A stretch of 64,000 nucleotides of DNA from Streptomyces sp. QL37 (GTDB lineage Bacteria; Actinomycetota; Actinomycetes; Streptomycetales; Streptomycetaceae): assembly GCF_002941025.1 (NCBI RefSeq), contig NZ_PTJS01000001.1, positions 5,957,472-6,021,471 of the forward strand. Direction: 5' to 3'. Below, one piece after another: positions 20,386 through 29,796 of this stretch. The notes beneath the pieces are model-generated. The model saw nothing but the letters and a program-made list of their open reading frames with translations, did no database searches and was not told the DNA's origin. Numbering within the stretch: the first letter of the stretch is position 1; every line of letters starts with the position of its first letter. The translations under genes and the position numbers were made by a program.

Positions 20386-20616
20386 CGCGGGGCGGTCCGG
20401 CTCGTTGGACGGCAGAGGTCCCCGCGTCGGCGGGGACGGCCCGCCCGCCCAGCAGGCCGTCAGGACGGGCAAGGGGGTGCCCCCCCAGGCGTGTGGGGTT
20501 CACATCACATGGCCTCTGCCCGGGTTTCTTCCGGGCAGAGGACGTCGTTCGCCGGGAGCCGGATACCCTGGAGTACTGAATCCCCTTACCCCCGACCCTG
20601 AGGACCGACGAGCGCC

Positions 20617-22164
20617 GTGTTCGATACTCTCTCCGACCGCCTTGCCGCGACTTTCAAGAACCTCAGGGGCAAGGGCCGCTTGTCCGAGGCGGACATCGAC
20701 GCCACGGCTCGCGAGATCCGTATCGCCCTCCTCGAAGCCGACGTCGCCCTGCCCGTGGTCCGGTCCTTCATCGCCAAGGTCAAGGAGCGGGCCCGAGGCG
20801 CAGAGGTTTCTCAGGCGCTGAATCCGGCGCAGCAGATGATCAAGATCGTCAACGAGGAGCTCGTCTCCATCCTCGGTGGCGAGACCCGGCGGCTCAGGTT
20901 CGCCAAGAACCCGCCCACCGTGATCATGCTCGCGGGTCTCCAGGGTGCCGGTAAGACCACCCTCGCCGGAAAGCTCGGTCTCTGGCTCAAGGGCCAGGGC
21001 CACTCCCCGCTGCTCGTCGCCTGTGACCTCCAGCGCCCCAACGCCGTCAACCAGCTCAGCGTCGTCGCCGACCGCGCGGGCGTCGCGGTGTACGCCCCGG
21101 AGCCGGGCAACGGCGTGGGTGACCCGGTCAAGGTCGCCAAGGACTCCATCGAGTTCGCCACGTCCAAGGTCCACGACATCGTGATCGTCGACACCGCCGG
21201 CCGCCTCGGCATCGACGAGGAACTGATGCGGCAGGCCGCGGACATCCGCGACGCCGTCAGCCCCGACGAGATCCTCTTCGTCGTCGACGCCATGATCGGC
21301 CAGGACGCGGTCAACACCGCCGAGGCCTTCCGTGACGGCGTCGGTTTCGACGGCGTGGTGCTCTCCAAGCTCGACGGTGACGCCCGCGGTGGTGCCGCCC
21401 TGTCGATCGCCCACGTCACGGGCAAGCAGATCATGTTCGCGTCGAACGGTGAGAAGCTCGAGGACTTCGACGCCTTCCACCCCGACCGCATGGCGTCCCG
21501 CATCCTCGACATGGGTGACCTGCTCACCCTGATCGAGCAGGCGGAGAAGACCTTCAGCCAGGAAGAGGCCGCCAAAATGGCCTCCAAGCTGGCGTCGAGC
21601 AAGGGCAAGGACTTCACGCTCGACGACTTCCTGGCGCAGATGGAGCAGGTCAGGAAGATGGGCTCCATCTCCAAGCTGCTCGGGATGCTGCCCGGCATGG
21701 GGCAGATCAAGGAACAGATCAACAACATCGACGAGCGCGACGTCGACCGCATGGCCGCGATCATCAAGTCGATGACCCCGAAGGAACGCGCCGAGCCGAC
21801 GATCATCAACGGCTCGCGCCGGGCCCGTATCGCCAAGGGTTCCGGTGCAGAGGTCTCCGCGGTCAAGGGCCTCATCGAGCGGTTCTTCGAGGCCCGCAAG
21901 ATGATGTCGAAGATGGCCCAGGGCGGCGGCATGCCCGGGATGCCGGGGATGCCCGGCATGGGCGGCGGCCCGGGCCGTCAGAAGAAGCAGGTCAAGCAGG
22001 CCAAGGGCAAGCGCAAGAGCGGCAACCCGATGAAGCGCAAGGCCGAGGAGCAGGCCGCGGCGGCCCGCCGCGAGCAGGCGGCGCAGGGCGGCGCGCTGGG
22101 TCTGCCCGCCCAGGAGGACAAGAACTTCGAACTGCCGGACGAGTTCAAGAAGTTCATGGGCTGA
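20617..22164 (+). CDS. ffh: Signal recognition particle protein Ffh (SRP54)
   Basis: A 515-residue SRP GTPase that binds signal peptides and 4.5S RNA and pairs with FtsY. The NG domain has GLQGAGKTTLAGKL (G1), DTAGRLGIDEEL (G3) and SKLDGDARGG (G4). The methionine-rich M domain includes GMLPGMGQ and RRARIAKGSG. A Gly/Met-rich, then Lys-rich tail (MPGMPGMPGMGGGPGR) extends the C-terminus. GTG start. A strong bidirectional terminator follows. Confidence 0.97.
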   Translation: MFDTLSDRLAATFKNLRGKGRLSEADIDATAREIRIALLEADVALPVVRSFIAKVKERARGAEVSQALNPAQQMIKIVNEELVSILGGETRRLRFAKNPPTVIMLAGLQGAGKTTLAGKLGLWLKGQGHSPLLVACDLQRPNAVNQLSVVADRAGVAVYAPEPGNGVGDPVKVAKDSIEFATSKVHDIVIVDTAGRLGIDEELMRQAADIRDAVSPDEILFVVDAMIGQDAVNTAEAFRDGVGFDGVVLSKLDGDARGGAALSIAHVTGKQIMFASNGEKLEDFDAFHPDRMASRILDMGDLLTLIEQAEKTFSQEEAAKMASKLASSKGKDFTLDDFLAQMEQVRKMGSISKLLGMLPGMGQIKEQINNIDERDVDRMAAIIKSMTPKERAEPTIINGSRRARIAKGSGAEVSAVKGLIERFFEARKMMSKMAQGGGMPGMPGMPGMGGGPGRQKKQVKQAKGKRKSGNPMKRKAEEQAAAARREQAAQGGALGLPAQEDKNFELPDEFKKFMG

Positions 22165-22184
22165 CCGGCCAGGAACACGGACGA

Positions 22185-22213
22185 AGGGGCGCCCCGCCCG
22201 GCGGGGCGCCCCT
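22185..22213. terminator. Bidirectional terminator, ffh / methyltransferase
   Basis: Perfect 13-bp stem (AGGGGCGCCCCGC, loop CCG, GCGGGGCGCCCCT) between convergent stops. Confidence 0.85.
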
Positions 22214-22233
22214 CCGTCGTTCCATGACGCCCG

Positions 22234-23100
22234 TTACGACACGCACACCAGGTAGCGGAAGACGTTCGGCATCCACACCGTGCCGTCGGGCCGCAGATGC
22301 GGATGCAGGGCCTCCGCGACCTCCTTCTCCACCTGGGTACGGTCCGTCGCCCGTATCGCCGTGTCGAACAGCCCGGTCGACAGCAGCCCGCGCACAGCGC
22401 TGTCCACGTCCGCGTAACCGAACGGGCAGGACACCCGGCCCGAGCCGTCCGGCTTGAGCCCGGCCCGCGCCGCCACCTCTTCCAGGTCGTCCCGCAGCGC
22501 GGGCCGCCAGCCGCTCCCGGAGCGGGGGGCGCGCGCCGACTCCGTGAGCCGGGCCGCCACCCTCAGCACCGGAGCCGTGGCACACCGCTCCGGCGGTCCC
22601 CAGCCGGCCAGCACCACCGTGGCTCCCCGCACGGCCAGCGGTACGGCGGAGGCGAGAGCGGGCGCGAGCCCCTCGGAGTCCCCGGCCGTGCAGCCGATCG
22701 GCTGGAAGGCGGTCAGCAGGTTGTACGGCGCCCCGTCCTCGGGGGCGGCCGCCGGAATGCTGTCGACGAGCCTCGCCCGCCGTTCCGTACGGCCGGGGCC
22801 CGCGTCCTGCCCCGGGCCGGCGGCGAGGCGCTCCCGGGCCAGGGCGAGCCGTTCGTGGTCGGTGTCGACGCCGGTGACGCGCGCCCCGCGTGAGGCCGCG
22901 ATCAGCAGCGCGAGCCCGGAACCGCAGCCGAGGGAGAGCATCCGCGTACCGCCCCCGACTTCGAGGCGCTCGTACACCGCCTCGTAGAGCGGTGCCAGCA
23001 TGCGCTCCTGGATCTCGGCCCAGTCACGGGCGCGGGTACCGGCGTCCACCGGGGCGGAGGAATCCGCGTACCTGTGGTGCCGGACGAGCGTAGGTGTCAT
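22234..23100 (-). CDS. SAM-dependent methyltransferase
   Basis: A 288-residue class I methyltransferase. The SAM-binding motif I is RMLSLGCGSGLALLIAASRG, followed by VTGVDTDHERLALARERL for motif II. The N-terminal part (MTPTLVRHHRYADSSAPVDA) and C-terminal Cys-containing block (GRVSCPFGYADVDSAVRGLL) give no clear substrate. It resembles ubiE/small-molecule methyltransferases. The start is set at ATG 23100; two upstream in-frame ATGs (23154, 23181) would add a non-conserved extension. Orphan in context. Confidence 0.78.
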   Translation of the reverse strand: MTPTLVRHHRYADSSAPVDAGTRARDWAEIQERMLAPLYEAVYERLEVGGGTRMLSLGCGSGLALLIAASRGARVTGVDTDHERLALARERLAAGPGQDAGPGRTERRARLVDSIPAAAPEDGAPYNLLTAFQPIGCTAGDSEGLAPALASAVPLAVRGATVVLAGWGPPERCATAPVLRVAARLTESARAPRSGSGWRPALRDDLEEVAARAGLKPDGSGRVSCPFGYADVDSAVRGLLSTGLFDTAIRATDRTQVEKEVAEALHPHLRPDGTVWMPNVFRYLVCVS

Positions 23101-23621
23101 GGAATGCGCCCCAATCCGCCGTGAGGTCGGTCGTGCCCGAGTGAGGTCCCCCATGTCTATGTGCTGTGTGTGCGCGCCCACAGCCCTCGTATGTCAGAGA
23201 ACTCCGCATCGGCGGTCCCGTCCAGAGGTGGGACGGAGTGGGATGGCATTGCTTGCGTGCTCCGGCCGTGCGCCCCCGGGCGCGCCTTTGCGGACGCGGG
23301 CGCCGGGAACAGCACGCCTGCTGCTCGCTTCCTCACAGTCTTACCCGACACGCGGGGCGCAGCACGTCGAGCGCCCCGGCCGCCGGTCACGACCGGTGTG
23401 CGGCCGTCGCTCCGTGCCGGGTACTGTCACCCGCGGGGCGCCCGTCCACGCCGGTGCGTACGCGTTGCTACGTACCACCTTGGTGCGAGCTGTGAGGCTT
23501 CTCCGCTGATCTGCGCACCCGCCCTCGTCCGGACGCATCAAGGGCAACTGACTGGTACGTGCAAATTATTTGAGATGCCCCGGAATAGGAACACCGGAGC
23601 ACTCAGGCTCGTTGTCACGAC
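23101..23621. other. 521-nt divergent intergenic region
   Basis: No gene supported on either strand. It holds GC-rich hairpins, for example CGGCC / GGCCG arms around CCGGTCACGACCGG (about 23380-23408). Near 23545-23580 is an AT-rich patch (GCAAATTATTTGAG), and CTGACT - 17 nt - TGAGAT there is a weak promoter candidate for the HExxH gene. Confidence 0.35.
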
Positions 23622-24215
23622 GTGAGCACGACACCACCTGTACTTGCCGCAGAGCTGGCACAGGCGTGGGCCGACATTCAGCGGTACCACCCCGAGCTGC
23701 CCGATCTTGCCGCGCCAGAGTCCCTGATCGGAGAGTCCTCGTCCGCCTGTGGCGCCGAGCTCTCCTTCGAACGGCTGCTCCATGAGGCAGTCCACGGCAT
23801 CGCCGCCGCGAGAGGTGTCCGGGACACCTCACGGGCCGGCCGCTACCACAACCGACGTTTCCTCGCGATCGCCGAGGAGCTGGGCCTCGATCATGCCGAG
23901 GAGCCCCACCCCAGCAGCGGATTCTCGCTGGTGACGCTGAATCCCGAGGCCAAACGCAGATACCGCCCGACGACCGAACGGCTGCAGCGGGCGCTCAAGG
24001 CGCACACCGTGGCCACCGCGGCGGACACCAAGCGCTCGTTCCGCGGACCCGCCGCGCGGCACGGCTCGTCCGGGGGAGGGGTGCGGGTCAAGGCCGTCTG
24101 CGACTGCGGACGCAACGTCCGGGTCGTTCCCTCGGTCCTCGCCCAGGCCCCGATCGTGTGCGGCGGCTGCGGCAAGCCGTTCCGTATCCCGGAAGCGGCG
24201 GTCGCGGTGGGGTGA
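23622..24215 (+). CDS. SprT-like HExxH protein with C-terminal zinc ribbon
   Basis: A 197-residue protein of unrecorded function. H54-E55-A56-V57-H58 is an HExxH zinc-protease motif in helical context ([12 protein letters not shown]). A downstream [16 protein letters not shown] segment resembles the SprT region that supplies the third metal ligand. A basic middle segment is followed by four cysteines, C160/C162 and C180/C183, a probable zinc ribbon. This layout (protease core, then zinc ribbon) resembles SprT/Spartan-like proteins, some of which cut DNA-protein crosslinks. That function is inference. GTG start; no strong ribosome site. Confidence 0.72.
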   Translation: MSTTPPVLAAELAQAWADIQRYHPELPDLAAPESLIGESSSACGAELSFERLLHEAVHGIAAARGVRDTSRAGRYHNRRFLAIAEELGLDHAEEPHPSSGFSLVTLNPEAKRRYRPTTERLQRALKAHTVATAADTKRSFRGPAARHGSSGGGVRVKAVCDCGRNVRVVPSVLAQAPIVCGGCGKPFRIPEAAVAVG

Positions 24216-24370
24216 CCCGATGCGGTGTGGCACAATGGGTCGCTGTACTCGACAGTCGCACAGGACCCCTCTCTCCTCCGGCTGACGCGTCCATCGGGCA
24301 CCTGAGTGCCGCAACCCCACGTGGCATCTTTTGTGCCCAACCACGTCAGAGACCAGGAGACACCACTTCC

Positions 24371-24811
24371 GTGGCAGTCAAGATCAAGCTGAAGCGTCTG
24401 GGCAAGATCCGTTCGCCTCACTACCGCATCATCGTCGCCGACTCCCGTACCCGCCGTGACGGCCGGGCCATCGAGGAGATCGGCCTGTACCACCCGGTGC
24501 AGAACCCCTCCCGCATCGAGGTCAACGCGGAGCGCGCGCAGTACTGGCTGTCCGTCGGCGCCCAGCCGACCGAGCCGGTCCTCGCGATCCTGAAGCTCAC
24601 CGGTGACTGGCAGGCCCACAAGGGTCTCCCGGCCCCCGCGCCGCTGCTGCAGCCGGAGCCCAAGGCTGACAAGCGCGCCCTGTTCGAGGCCCTGGCCACG
24701 GACGGCGACGAGGCCAAGGGTGAGGCCATCACCCAGAAGGCCAAGAAGTCGGACAAGAAGGCGGACGAGGCGGCCGACGCTGCTGCGTCCACCGAGTCGA
24801 CCGAGGCCTGA
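24371..24811 (+). CDS. rpsP: 30S ribosomal protein S16
   Basis: S16, 146 aa, with the conserved opening [20 protein letters not shown] and GLYHPVQNP. About 55 residues of Lys/Ala/Asp/Glu-rich tail (from [10 protein letters not shown]) extend past the core, common in actinobacteria. GTG start with CAGGAG about 12 nt upstream. It heads the rpsP-khpA-rimM-trmD-rplS cluster; khpA begins 2 nt after its stop. Confidence 0.97.
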   Translation: MAVKIKLKRLGKIRSPHYRIIVADSRTRRDGRAIEEIGLYHPVQNPSRIEVNAERAQYWLSVGAQPTEPVLAILKLTGDWQAHKGLPAPAPLLQPEPKADKRALFEALATDGDEAKGEAITQKAKKSDKKADEAADAAASTESTEA

Positions 24812-24813
24812 GC

Positions 24814-25053
24814 ATGCTCGAGGAGGCTCTTGAGCACCTCGTGAAGGGCATCGTCGACAACCCCGACGATGTGCAGGTCGCCTCGCGTGACCTGCGCCGT
24901 GGACGCGTGCTCGAGGTCCGGGTTCACCCCGACGACCTCGGCAAGGTGATCGGCCGCAACGGCCGCACCGCGCGCGCCCTGCGTACCGTCGTGGGTGCCA
25001 TCGGCGGCCGTGGAATCCGTGTCGACCTCGTCGATGTGGACCAGGTTCGCTGA
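24814..25053 (+). CDS. khpA: KH-domain RNA-binding protein
   Basis: A 79-residue single KH domain with the GxxG loop as GRNG (GKVIGRNGRTARALR). KhpA proteins bind RNA, often with KhpB, and affect division and ribosome-related processes. Begins 2 nt after rpsP, so co-translated. A hairpin lies between it and rimM. Confidence 0.93.
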   Translation: MLEEALEHLVKGIVDNPDDVQVASRDLRRGRVLEVRVHPDDLGKVIGRNGRTARALRTVVGAIGGRGIRVDLVDVDQVR

Positions 25054-25073
25054 AGAGTTGAACACCGGCCGGG

Positions 25074-25103
25074 GCCGGGGAGGGCTTTCGAGCCGTCCCC
25101 GGC
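25074..25103 (+). terminator. Intra-operon hairpin after khpA
   Basis: GCCGGGGAGGGCT, loop TTCG, AGCCGTCCCCGGC with one central mismatch, then CTTTGTC. Probably a partial terminator/attenuator, since rimM lies just downstream in the same direction. Confidence 0.65.
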
Positions 25104-25149
25104 CTTTGTCGTCCGTACACCTCAGTAAGAGATCACCGGGAGAAGTAGC

Positions 25150-25782
25150 GTGCAGTTGGTAGTTGCGCGGATCGGTCGCGCCCACGGCATCAAGGGCGAG
25201 GTCACCGTCGAGGTGCGCACCGACGAGCCCGAGCTCCGGCTCGGGCCCGGGGCCGTGCTCGCCACGGAGCCCGCCCAGGCCGGGCCGCTGACGATCGAGA
25301 CCGGCCGGGTGCACAGCGGCAGGCTGCTGCTGCGGTTCGAGGGCGTGCGCGACCGTACGGCCGCCGAGGCGCTGCGCAACATCCTGCTGATCGCCGAGGT
25401 CGACCCGGCGGAACTGCCCGAGGATCCCGAGGAGTTCTACGACCACCAGCTGATGGACCTCGACGTCGTCCTCACCGACGGTACGGAGATCGGCCGGATC
25501 ACCGAGATCACGCACCTGCCCTCGCAGGACCTGTTCATCGTGGAACGGCCGGACGGCAGCGAGGTGATGATCCCGTTCGTCGAGGAGATCGTCACCGAGA
25601 TCGACCTGGAGGAGCAGCGGGCCGTCATCACCCCGCCGCCGGGCCTGATCGACGAGAGCGAGGCGGTGATCGCCTCCACTCGTGACGAGGGCGCCTCCAC
25701 CGGTGACGAGGACGGCCCCTCTCGTGACGGGGACGGCTCCGGCGGCGACACGGCGGCCGGCGCCGGGAAGGGCGACGCGTGA
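25150..25782 (+). CDS. rimM: 16S rRNA processing protein RimM
   Basis: 30S maturation factor, 210 aa. N-terminal RimM barrel ([19 protein letters not shown]) and PRC-barrel domain ([30 protein letters not shown]). The last about 40 residues are an Asp/Gly/Ser repeat-like tail ([19 protein letters not shown]), not part of the core fold. GTG start. Stop overlaps the trmD start (TGATG). Confidence 0.95.
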   Translation: MQLVVARIGRAHGIKGEVTVEVRTDEPELRLGPGAVLATEPAQAGPLTIETGRVHSGRLLLRFEGVRDRTAAEALRNILLIAEVDPAELPEDPEEFYDHQLMDLDVVLTDGTEIGRITEITHLPSQDLFIVERPDGSEVMIPFVEEIVTEIDLEEQRAVITPPPGLIDESEAVIASTRDEGASTGDEDGPSRDGDGSGGDTAAGAGKGDA

Positions 25783-26603
25783 TGCGGCTCGACGTCGTCA
25801 CGATCTTTCCCGAGTACCTGGAGCCCCTGAACGTCTCGCTCGTCGGCAAGGCGCGCGCCCGGGGACGCCTCGACGTCCACGTCCACGACCTGCGCGACTG
25901 GACGTACGACCGGCACAACACGGTGGACGACACCCCTTACGGCGGCGGTCCCGGCATGGTCATGAAGACCGAGCCCTGGGGTGACGCCCTGGACGACGCA
26001 CTGGCCGGCGGATACGAGGCCGGGGCGCACTCCCCGGTGCTCGTGGTGCCCACGCCCAGCGGCAGGCCCTTCACCCAGGAGCTGGCCGTCGAGCTCTCGG
26101 AACAGCCGTGGCTGATCTTCACCCCCGCCCGCTACGAGGGCATCGACCGCAGGGTCATGGACGAGTACGCGACCCGGATGCCGGTCATCGAGGTGTCCAT
26201 CGGTGACTACGTCCTCGCGGGCGGCGAAGCCGCCGTCCTGGTGATCACCGAGGCCGTGGCCCGGCTGCTGCCCGGGGTGCTCGGTAACGCCGAGTCGCAC
26301 CGCGACGACTCCTTCGCCCCCGGGGCCATGGCCGACCTGCTCGAGGGGCCGGTCTACACGAAGCCCCCCGAGTGGCGTGGACGCGGCATTCCCGAGGTGC
26401 TGCTGAGCGGCCACCACGGCCGGATCGCGCGCTGGCGACGGGACGAGGCCTTCCGCCGTACCGCTCTCCACAGGCCCGACCTCATCGAGCGTTGCGAGGC
26501 CTCGGGCTTCGACAAGAAGGACCGCGAGATGCTCTCCATCCTCGGCTGGTCCCCGGGGCCCGACGGACGATTTTGGCGCAGGCCCGACGCCGTGGAAGAA
26601 TAG
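25782..26603 (+). CDS. trmD: tRNA (guanine-N1)-methyltransferase
   Basis: Methylates G37 next to the anticodon, preventing +1 frameshifting. 273 aa. SPOUT trefoil-knot motifs are present: YGGGPGMVMKTEPW, LIFTPARYEGIDRRV, and IGDYVLAGGEAAVLVI; C-terminal LLSGHHGRIARWRRD. ATG 25782 shares its A with the rimM stop; the GTG 3 nt earlier is an alternative. Confidence 0.97.
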   Translation: MRLDVVTIFPEYLEPLNVSLVGKARARGRLDVHVHDLRDWTYDRHNTVDDTPYGGGPGMVMKTEPWGDALDDALAGGYEAGAHSPVLVVPTPSGRPFTQELAVELSEQPWLIFTPARYEGIDRRVMDEYATRMPVIEVSIGDYVLAGGEAAVLVITEAVARLLPGVLGNAESHRDDSFAPGAMADLLEGPVYTKPPEWRGRGIPEVLLSGHHGRIARWRRDEAFRRTALHRPDLIERCEASGFDKKDREMLSILGWSPGPDGRFWRRPDAVEE

Positions 26604-26727
26604 GCCCGCTGTACGTCCGGCGTGCGCCCCTGCCACAGGGGGAAAGACGCCCGCCCGATGTGATCAGCATCCGAACTTCACTCTCTCCCGTCGATGACCT
26701 GTGGCATCGGCGAAGAAAGCAGACAAC

Positions 26728-27078
26728 ATGACTTCCCTGCTCGATGGCGTCAACGCCGCCTCGCTCCGTACCGACCTCCCGGCGTTCCGCCCGGGCGACA
26801 CGGTCAACGTCCACGTGCGCGTGATCGAGGGCAACCGCTCCCGTATCCAGCAGTTCAAGGGCATTGTCATCCGTCGCCAGGGCTCGGGCATCAGCGAGAC
26901 CTTCACGGTCCGCAAGGTCTCCTTCAGCGTCGGCGTCGAGCGCACCTTCCCGGTGCACAGCCCGATCTTCGAGAAGATCGAGCTCGTCACCCGCGGTGAC
27001 GTCCGTCGCGCCAAGCTGTACTTCCTCCGTGAGCTCCGCGGCAAGGCCGCGAAGATCAAGGAGAAGCGCGACCGCTGA
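26728..27078 (+). CDS. rplS: 50S ribosomal protein L19
   Basis: L19, 116 aa, opening [20 protein letters not shown], with [20 protein letters not shown] and [20 protein letters not shown]. The ATG at 26728 is preceded by AAGAAAG; a GTG 27 nt upstream is in frame but adds non-conserved residues. The 124-nt gap after trmD may hold an extra promoter. Confidence 0.97.
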   Translation: MTSLLDGVNAASLRTDLPAFRPGDTVNVHVRVIEGNRSRIQQFKGIVIRRQGSGISETFTVRKVSFSVGVERTFPVHSPIFEKIELVTRGDVRRAKLYFLRELRGKAAKIKEKRDR

Positions 27079-27123
27079 TTCACCTCCGGCGTCCACAGCG
27101 CGGCCGGATAGAATCCGGCTCCG

Positions 27124-27897
27124 ATGGACACGGAAGCACAGCACATGGAGCGCGATCGTTCCTCCGGCCCCGCAGACGGGGCGGAGGAGGGGTCGCGCTC
27201 CACGCATGTCCCGGACCGGCCGGCCGGGTCGGCCACCTGGGGACGAACCGTCTTCCTCGGGATGCTCTGCACGGTCGCCCTGCTGCTCTTCAGCGCCTTC
27301 GTGCTGCAGCCCTTCCTCATCCCCAGCGGTTCGATGGAGCCCACGCTGCGCGTCGGGGACCGGGTCCTTGTCAACAAACTGGCGTACCGTTTCGGCTCGG
27401 AGCCCGGGCGCGGCGATGTCGTGGTCTTCGACGGCACCGGCTCCTTCGTGCAGGAGACGGCGTCCGGCGGGAACGCCGTCGGCGCGCTGCTGCACGGGGC
27501 GGCCGCGTCCCTGGGGCTGGCCGAACCCGACGGGTCCGACTTCGTGAAGCGGGTGGTGGGCGTGGGGGGCGACCGTGTGGTCTGCTGCGACAGGCGGGGG
27601 AGGCTCGAGGTGAACGACGCTCCGGTGGCCGAGGACTATCTGCACCCGGGTGACCGCCCCTCCGAGGTCTCCTTCGACATCGTGGTGCCCGACGGCAGGC
27701 TGTGGGTGATGGGCGACCACCGCAGCAACTCGCGGGACTCCCGGGACCACCTGGGACAGCCGGGGGGCGGCATGGTGCCCGTGGAGCGCGTGATCGGACG
27801 GGTCGACTGGCTCGGCTGGCCGCTCGGCAGGCTCGGCTCCCTGGAGGGCACCGACGCCTTCACCGGTATACAGCCGGCGGACGCCGACCATGGGTAA
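27124..27897 (+). CDS. sipW: Type I signal peptidase (first of four, SipW-like)
   Basis: Membrane serine protease that removes signal peptides from exported proteins. 257 aa. One N-terminal membrane segment (FLGMLCTVALLLFSAFVLQPF) leads into the catalytic serine motif IPSGSMEPTL. The catalytic lysine is in FVKRVVGVGGDRV, and VMGDHRSNSRDSR is the conserved box D. No C-terminal membrane segment is evident. Named by position in the four-gene Streptomyces cluster. Its stop overlaps the start of the next gene by 8 nt. Confidence 0.93.
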   Translation: MDTEAQHMERDRSSGPADGAEEGSRSTHVPDRPAGSATWGRTVFLGMLCTVALLLFSAFVLQPFLIPSGSMEPTLRVGDRVLVNKLAYRFGSEPGRGDVVVFDGTGSFVQETASGGNAVGALLHGAAASLGLAEPDGSDFVKRVVGVGGDRVVCCDRRGRLEVNDAPVAEDYLHPGDRPSEVSFDIVVPDGRLWVMGDHRSNSRDSRDHLGQPGGGMVPVERVIGRVDWLGWPLGRLGSLEGTDAFTGIQPADADHG

Positions 27898-28948
27898 CCG
27901 GGGGCGTGAGCGGGGAGCGCCGGATACCGGCCCGCCGCTGCCCACCGGGTCGAGGCCGGCCACGGCCCGCTCACTGCCCACACGGGCGGAGCGCCGGAAA
28001 CTGGCCCGAAAGGTGAAACGCCGCCGGCGCCGGTCCGCGATCAAGGAGATACCCCTCCTCGTCCTCGTCGCGCTGCTGATCGCGCTCGTACTCAAGACCT
28101 TCCTCGTCCAGGCCTTCGTGATCCCCTCCGGGTCGATGGAGCAGACCATCCGGATCGGCGACCGGGTGCTGGTGGACAAGCTGACGCCCTGGTTCGGCTC
28201 CGAACCGCAGCGCGGCGACGTGGTCGTCTTCAAGGACCCGGGCGGCTGGCTGCAGCAGGAGACCGCGGCCACCGAGGACCCGCCCGCCGGGGTCAAACAG
28301 GTCAAGGAGCTGCTGACCTTCATCGGACTGCTGCCCTCCGAGGACGAGCAGGACCTGATCAAGCGCGTGGTGGCCGTCGGGGGCGACACCGTGAAGTGCT
28401 GCGGCGCCGACGGCAGGATCATGGTCAACGGGGTGGCGCTCGACGAGCCGTACCTGAATCCCGGCGATGTGCCCTCCACTCTCAAATTCGAGGTAAAGGT
28501 TCCCGAGGGCCGCATCTTCGTGATGGGCGACCACCGGTCGAATTCCGCGGACTCACGGTTCCATCTCGACAAGCCGGGTGAGGGCACGGTTCCGGAGGAA
28601 GAGGTCGTGGGGCGGGCCGTGGTGATCGCCTGGCCGTTCGGGCATTGGCGCAGGCTGGAAGAGCCCGGAACGTATGCCTCCGTTCCCGAGGGGGGCGTCG
28701 GAGCGACCGCTGTGAAGGCCCCGTCGAATAGTGTGTCCTCCCAGGATCGCAACGGAATGGTCCTGCTCCCGACCCCTGCGGAACTCCCGCTCGTTATGGG
28801 AGTGGTGGGCCTGCGCCGAATCGGGCGCGGGCGGTGGCACGGAGTGAGGAGTGGATGTGGGGGATTTGGCGGTCGGCGCACGATCCGGACACGACGAACC
28901 CGAGGACCGGCCTTCGAGCGACGGGGTCCCGGTGGACGCGGAGAGTGA
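27890..28948 (+). CDS. sipX: Type I signal peptidase (second, SipX-like)
   Basis: 352 aa. A strongly basic cytoplasmic N-terminus (KLARKVKRRRRRSAIKE) precedes the membrane anchor (LLVLVALLIALVLKTFLVQA). Catalytic Ser in IPSGSMEQTI, catalytic Lys in LIKRVVAVGGDTV, and VMGDHRSNSADSR. The C-terminal about 50 residues become Arg/Gly-rich (GVRSGCGGFGGRRTIRTRR) where the frame runs 98 nt into the next gene. This looks like accidental extension rather than a domain; the true stop may once have been earlier. Confidence 0.92.
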   Translation: MGNRGRERGAPDTGPPLPTGSRPATARSLPTRAERRKLARKVKRRRRRSAIKEIPLLVLVALLIALVLKTFLVQAFVIPSGSMEQTIRIGDRVLVDKLTPWFGSEPQRGDVVVFKDPGGWLQQETAATEDPPAGVKQVKELLTFIGLLPSEDEQDLIKRVVAVGGDTVKCCGADGRIMVNGVALDEPYLNPGDVPSTLKFEVKVPEGRIFVMGDHRSNSADSRFHLDKPGEGTVPEEEVVGRAVVIAWPFGHWRRLEEPGTYASVPEGGVGATAVKAPSNSVSSQDRNGMVLLPTPAELPLVMGVVGLRRIGRGRWHGVRSGCGGFGGRRTIRTRRTRGPAFERRGPGGRGE

Positions 28949-29747
28949 CGGCGAGTCCCCGGGCGGCGGCAGTACGGCGGTGAAGAAGCCGCGCTCGTTC
29001 TGGAAGGAGCTGCCGCTCCTCATCGGGATCGCTCTCATTCTCGCGTTGCTGATCAAGACTTTCCTGGTGCAGGCGTTCTCGATCCCCTCGGACTCCATGC
29101 AGAACACCCTGCAGCGGGGTGACCGGGTGCTGGTCGACAAGCTGACCCCATGGTTCGGCTCGGAGCCGGAGCGCGGAGAGGTCGTGGTCTTCCATGACCC
29201 GGGCGGCTGGCTGGAGGACACCGCGACGCCCGAGCCCAACGCGGTGCAGAAGTTCCTGAGCTTCATCGGACTGATGCCGTCCGTCGAGGAGAAGGACCTG
29301 ATCAAGAGGGTCATCGCCGTCGGTGGCGACACCGTCCAGTGCAAGAAGAACGGACCGGTGACGGTCAACGGCAAGGCGCTGGACGACAAGTCGTTCATCT
29401 TCGAGGGCAACAGCGCCTGCGACGACGAGCCGTTCGGGCCGATCCATGTGCCCGAGGGCCGGATCTGGGTGATGGGCGACCACCGGCAGAATTCGCTGGA
29501 CTCCCGTTACCACCAGGAGCTTCCCGGTCAGGGCACGGTCTCCACGGACGAGGTTGTCGGACGGGCCGTGGTGGTGGCCTGGCCCATCAACCGCTGGGCG
29601 ACCCTCCCGGTGCCGAAGACGTTCGACCAGCCCGGGCTGAACGCGGCTGCCGCGGCGGCCGTTCCCGGAGCACTCGGTGTAGCCGGAGCGCTGCCCCTCG
29701 TGTTCTGGCGTCGCCGCAGGCTGACCCGCGGGCATACCGCCGGGTAG
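28851..29747 (+). CDS. sipY: Type I signal peptidase (third, SipY-like)
   Basis: 298 aa. N-terminal anchor (ELPLLIGIALILALLIKTFL), catalytic Ser in IPSDSMQNTL, catalytic Lys in LIKRVIAVGGDTV, VMGDHRQNSLDSR, and a C-terminal hydrophobic segment (VPGALGVAGALPLVFW) then Arg-rich end, so probably two membrane spans. The start is ambiguous: GTG 28851 is 6 nt from GGAG, GTG 28857 is 5 nt from AGGAG. In S. lividans SipY is the principal enzyme for extracellular proteins. Confidence 0.93.
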   Translation: MDVGDLAVGARSGHDEPEDRPSSDGVPVDAESDGESPGGGSTAVKKPRSFWKELPLLIGIALILALLIKTFLVQAFSIPSDSMQNTLQRGDRVLVDKLTPWFGSEPERGEVVVFHDPGGWLEDTATPEPNAVQKFLSFIGLMPSVEEKDLIKRVIAVGGDTVQCKKNGPVTVNGKALDDKSFIFEGNSACDDEPFGPIHVPEGRIWVMGDHRQNSLDSRYHQELPGQGTVSTDEVVGRAVVVAWPINRWATLPVPKTFDQPGLNAAAAAAVPGALGVAGALPLVFWRRRRLTRGHTAG

Positions 29748-29796
29748 GGTGCCGCTCGGATCAGCGATTGTCGATCTCCGATGGGGGAGCGCTGGG

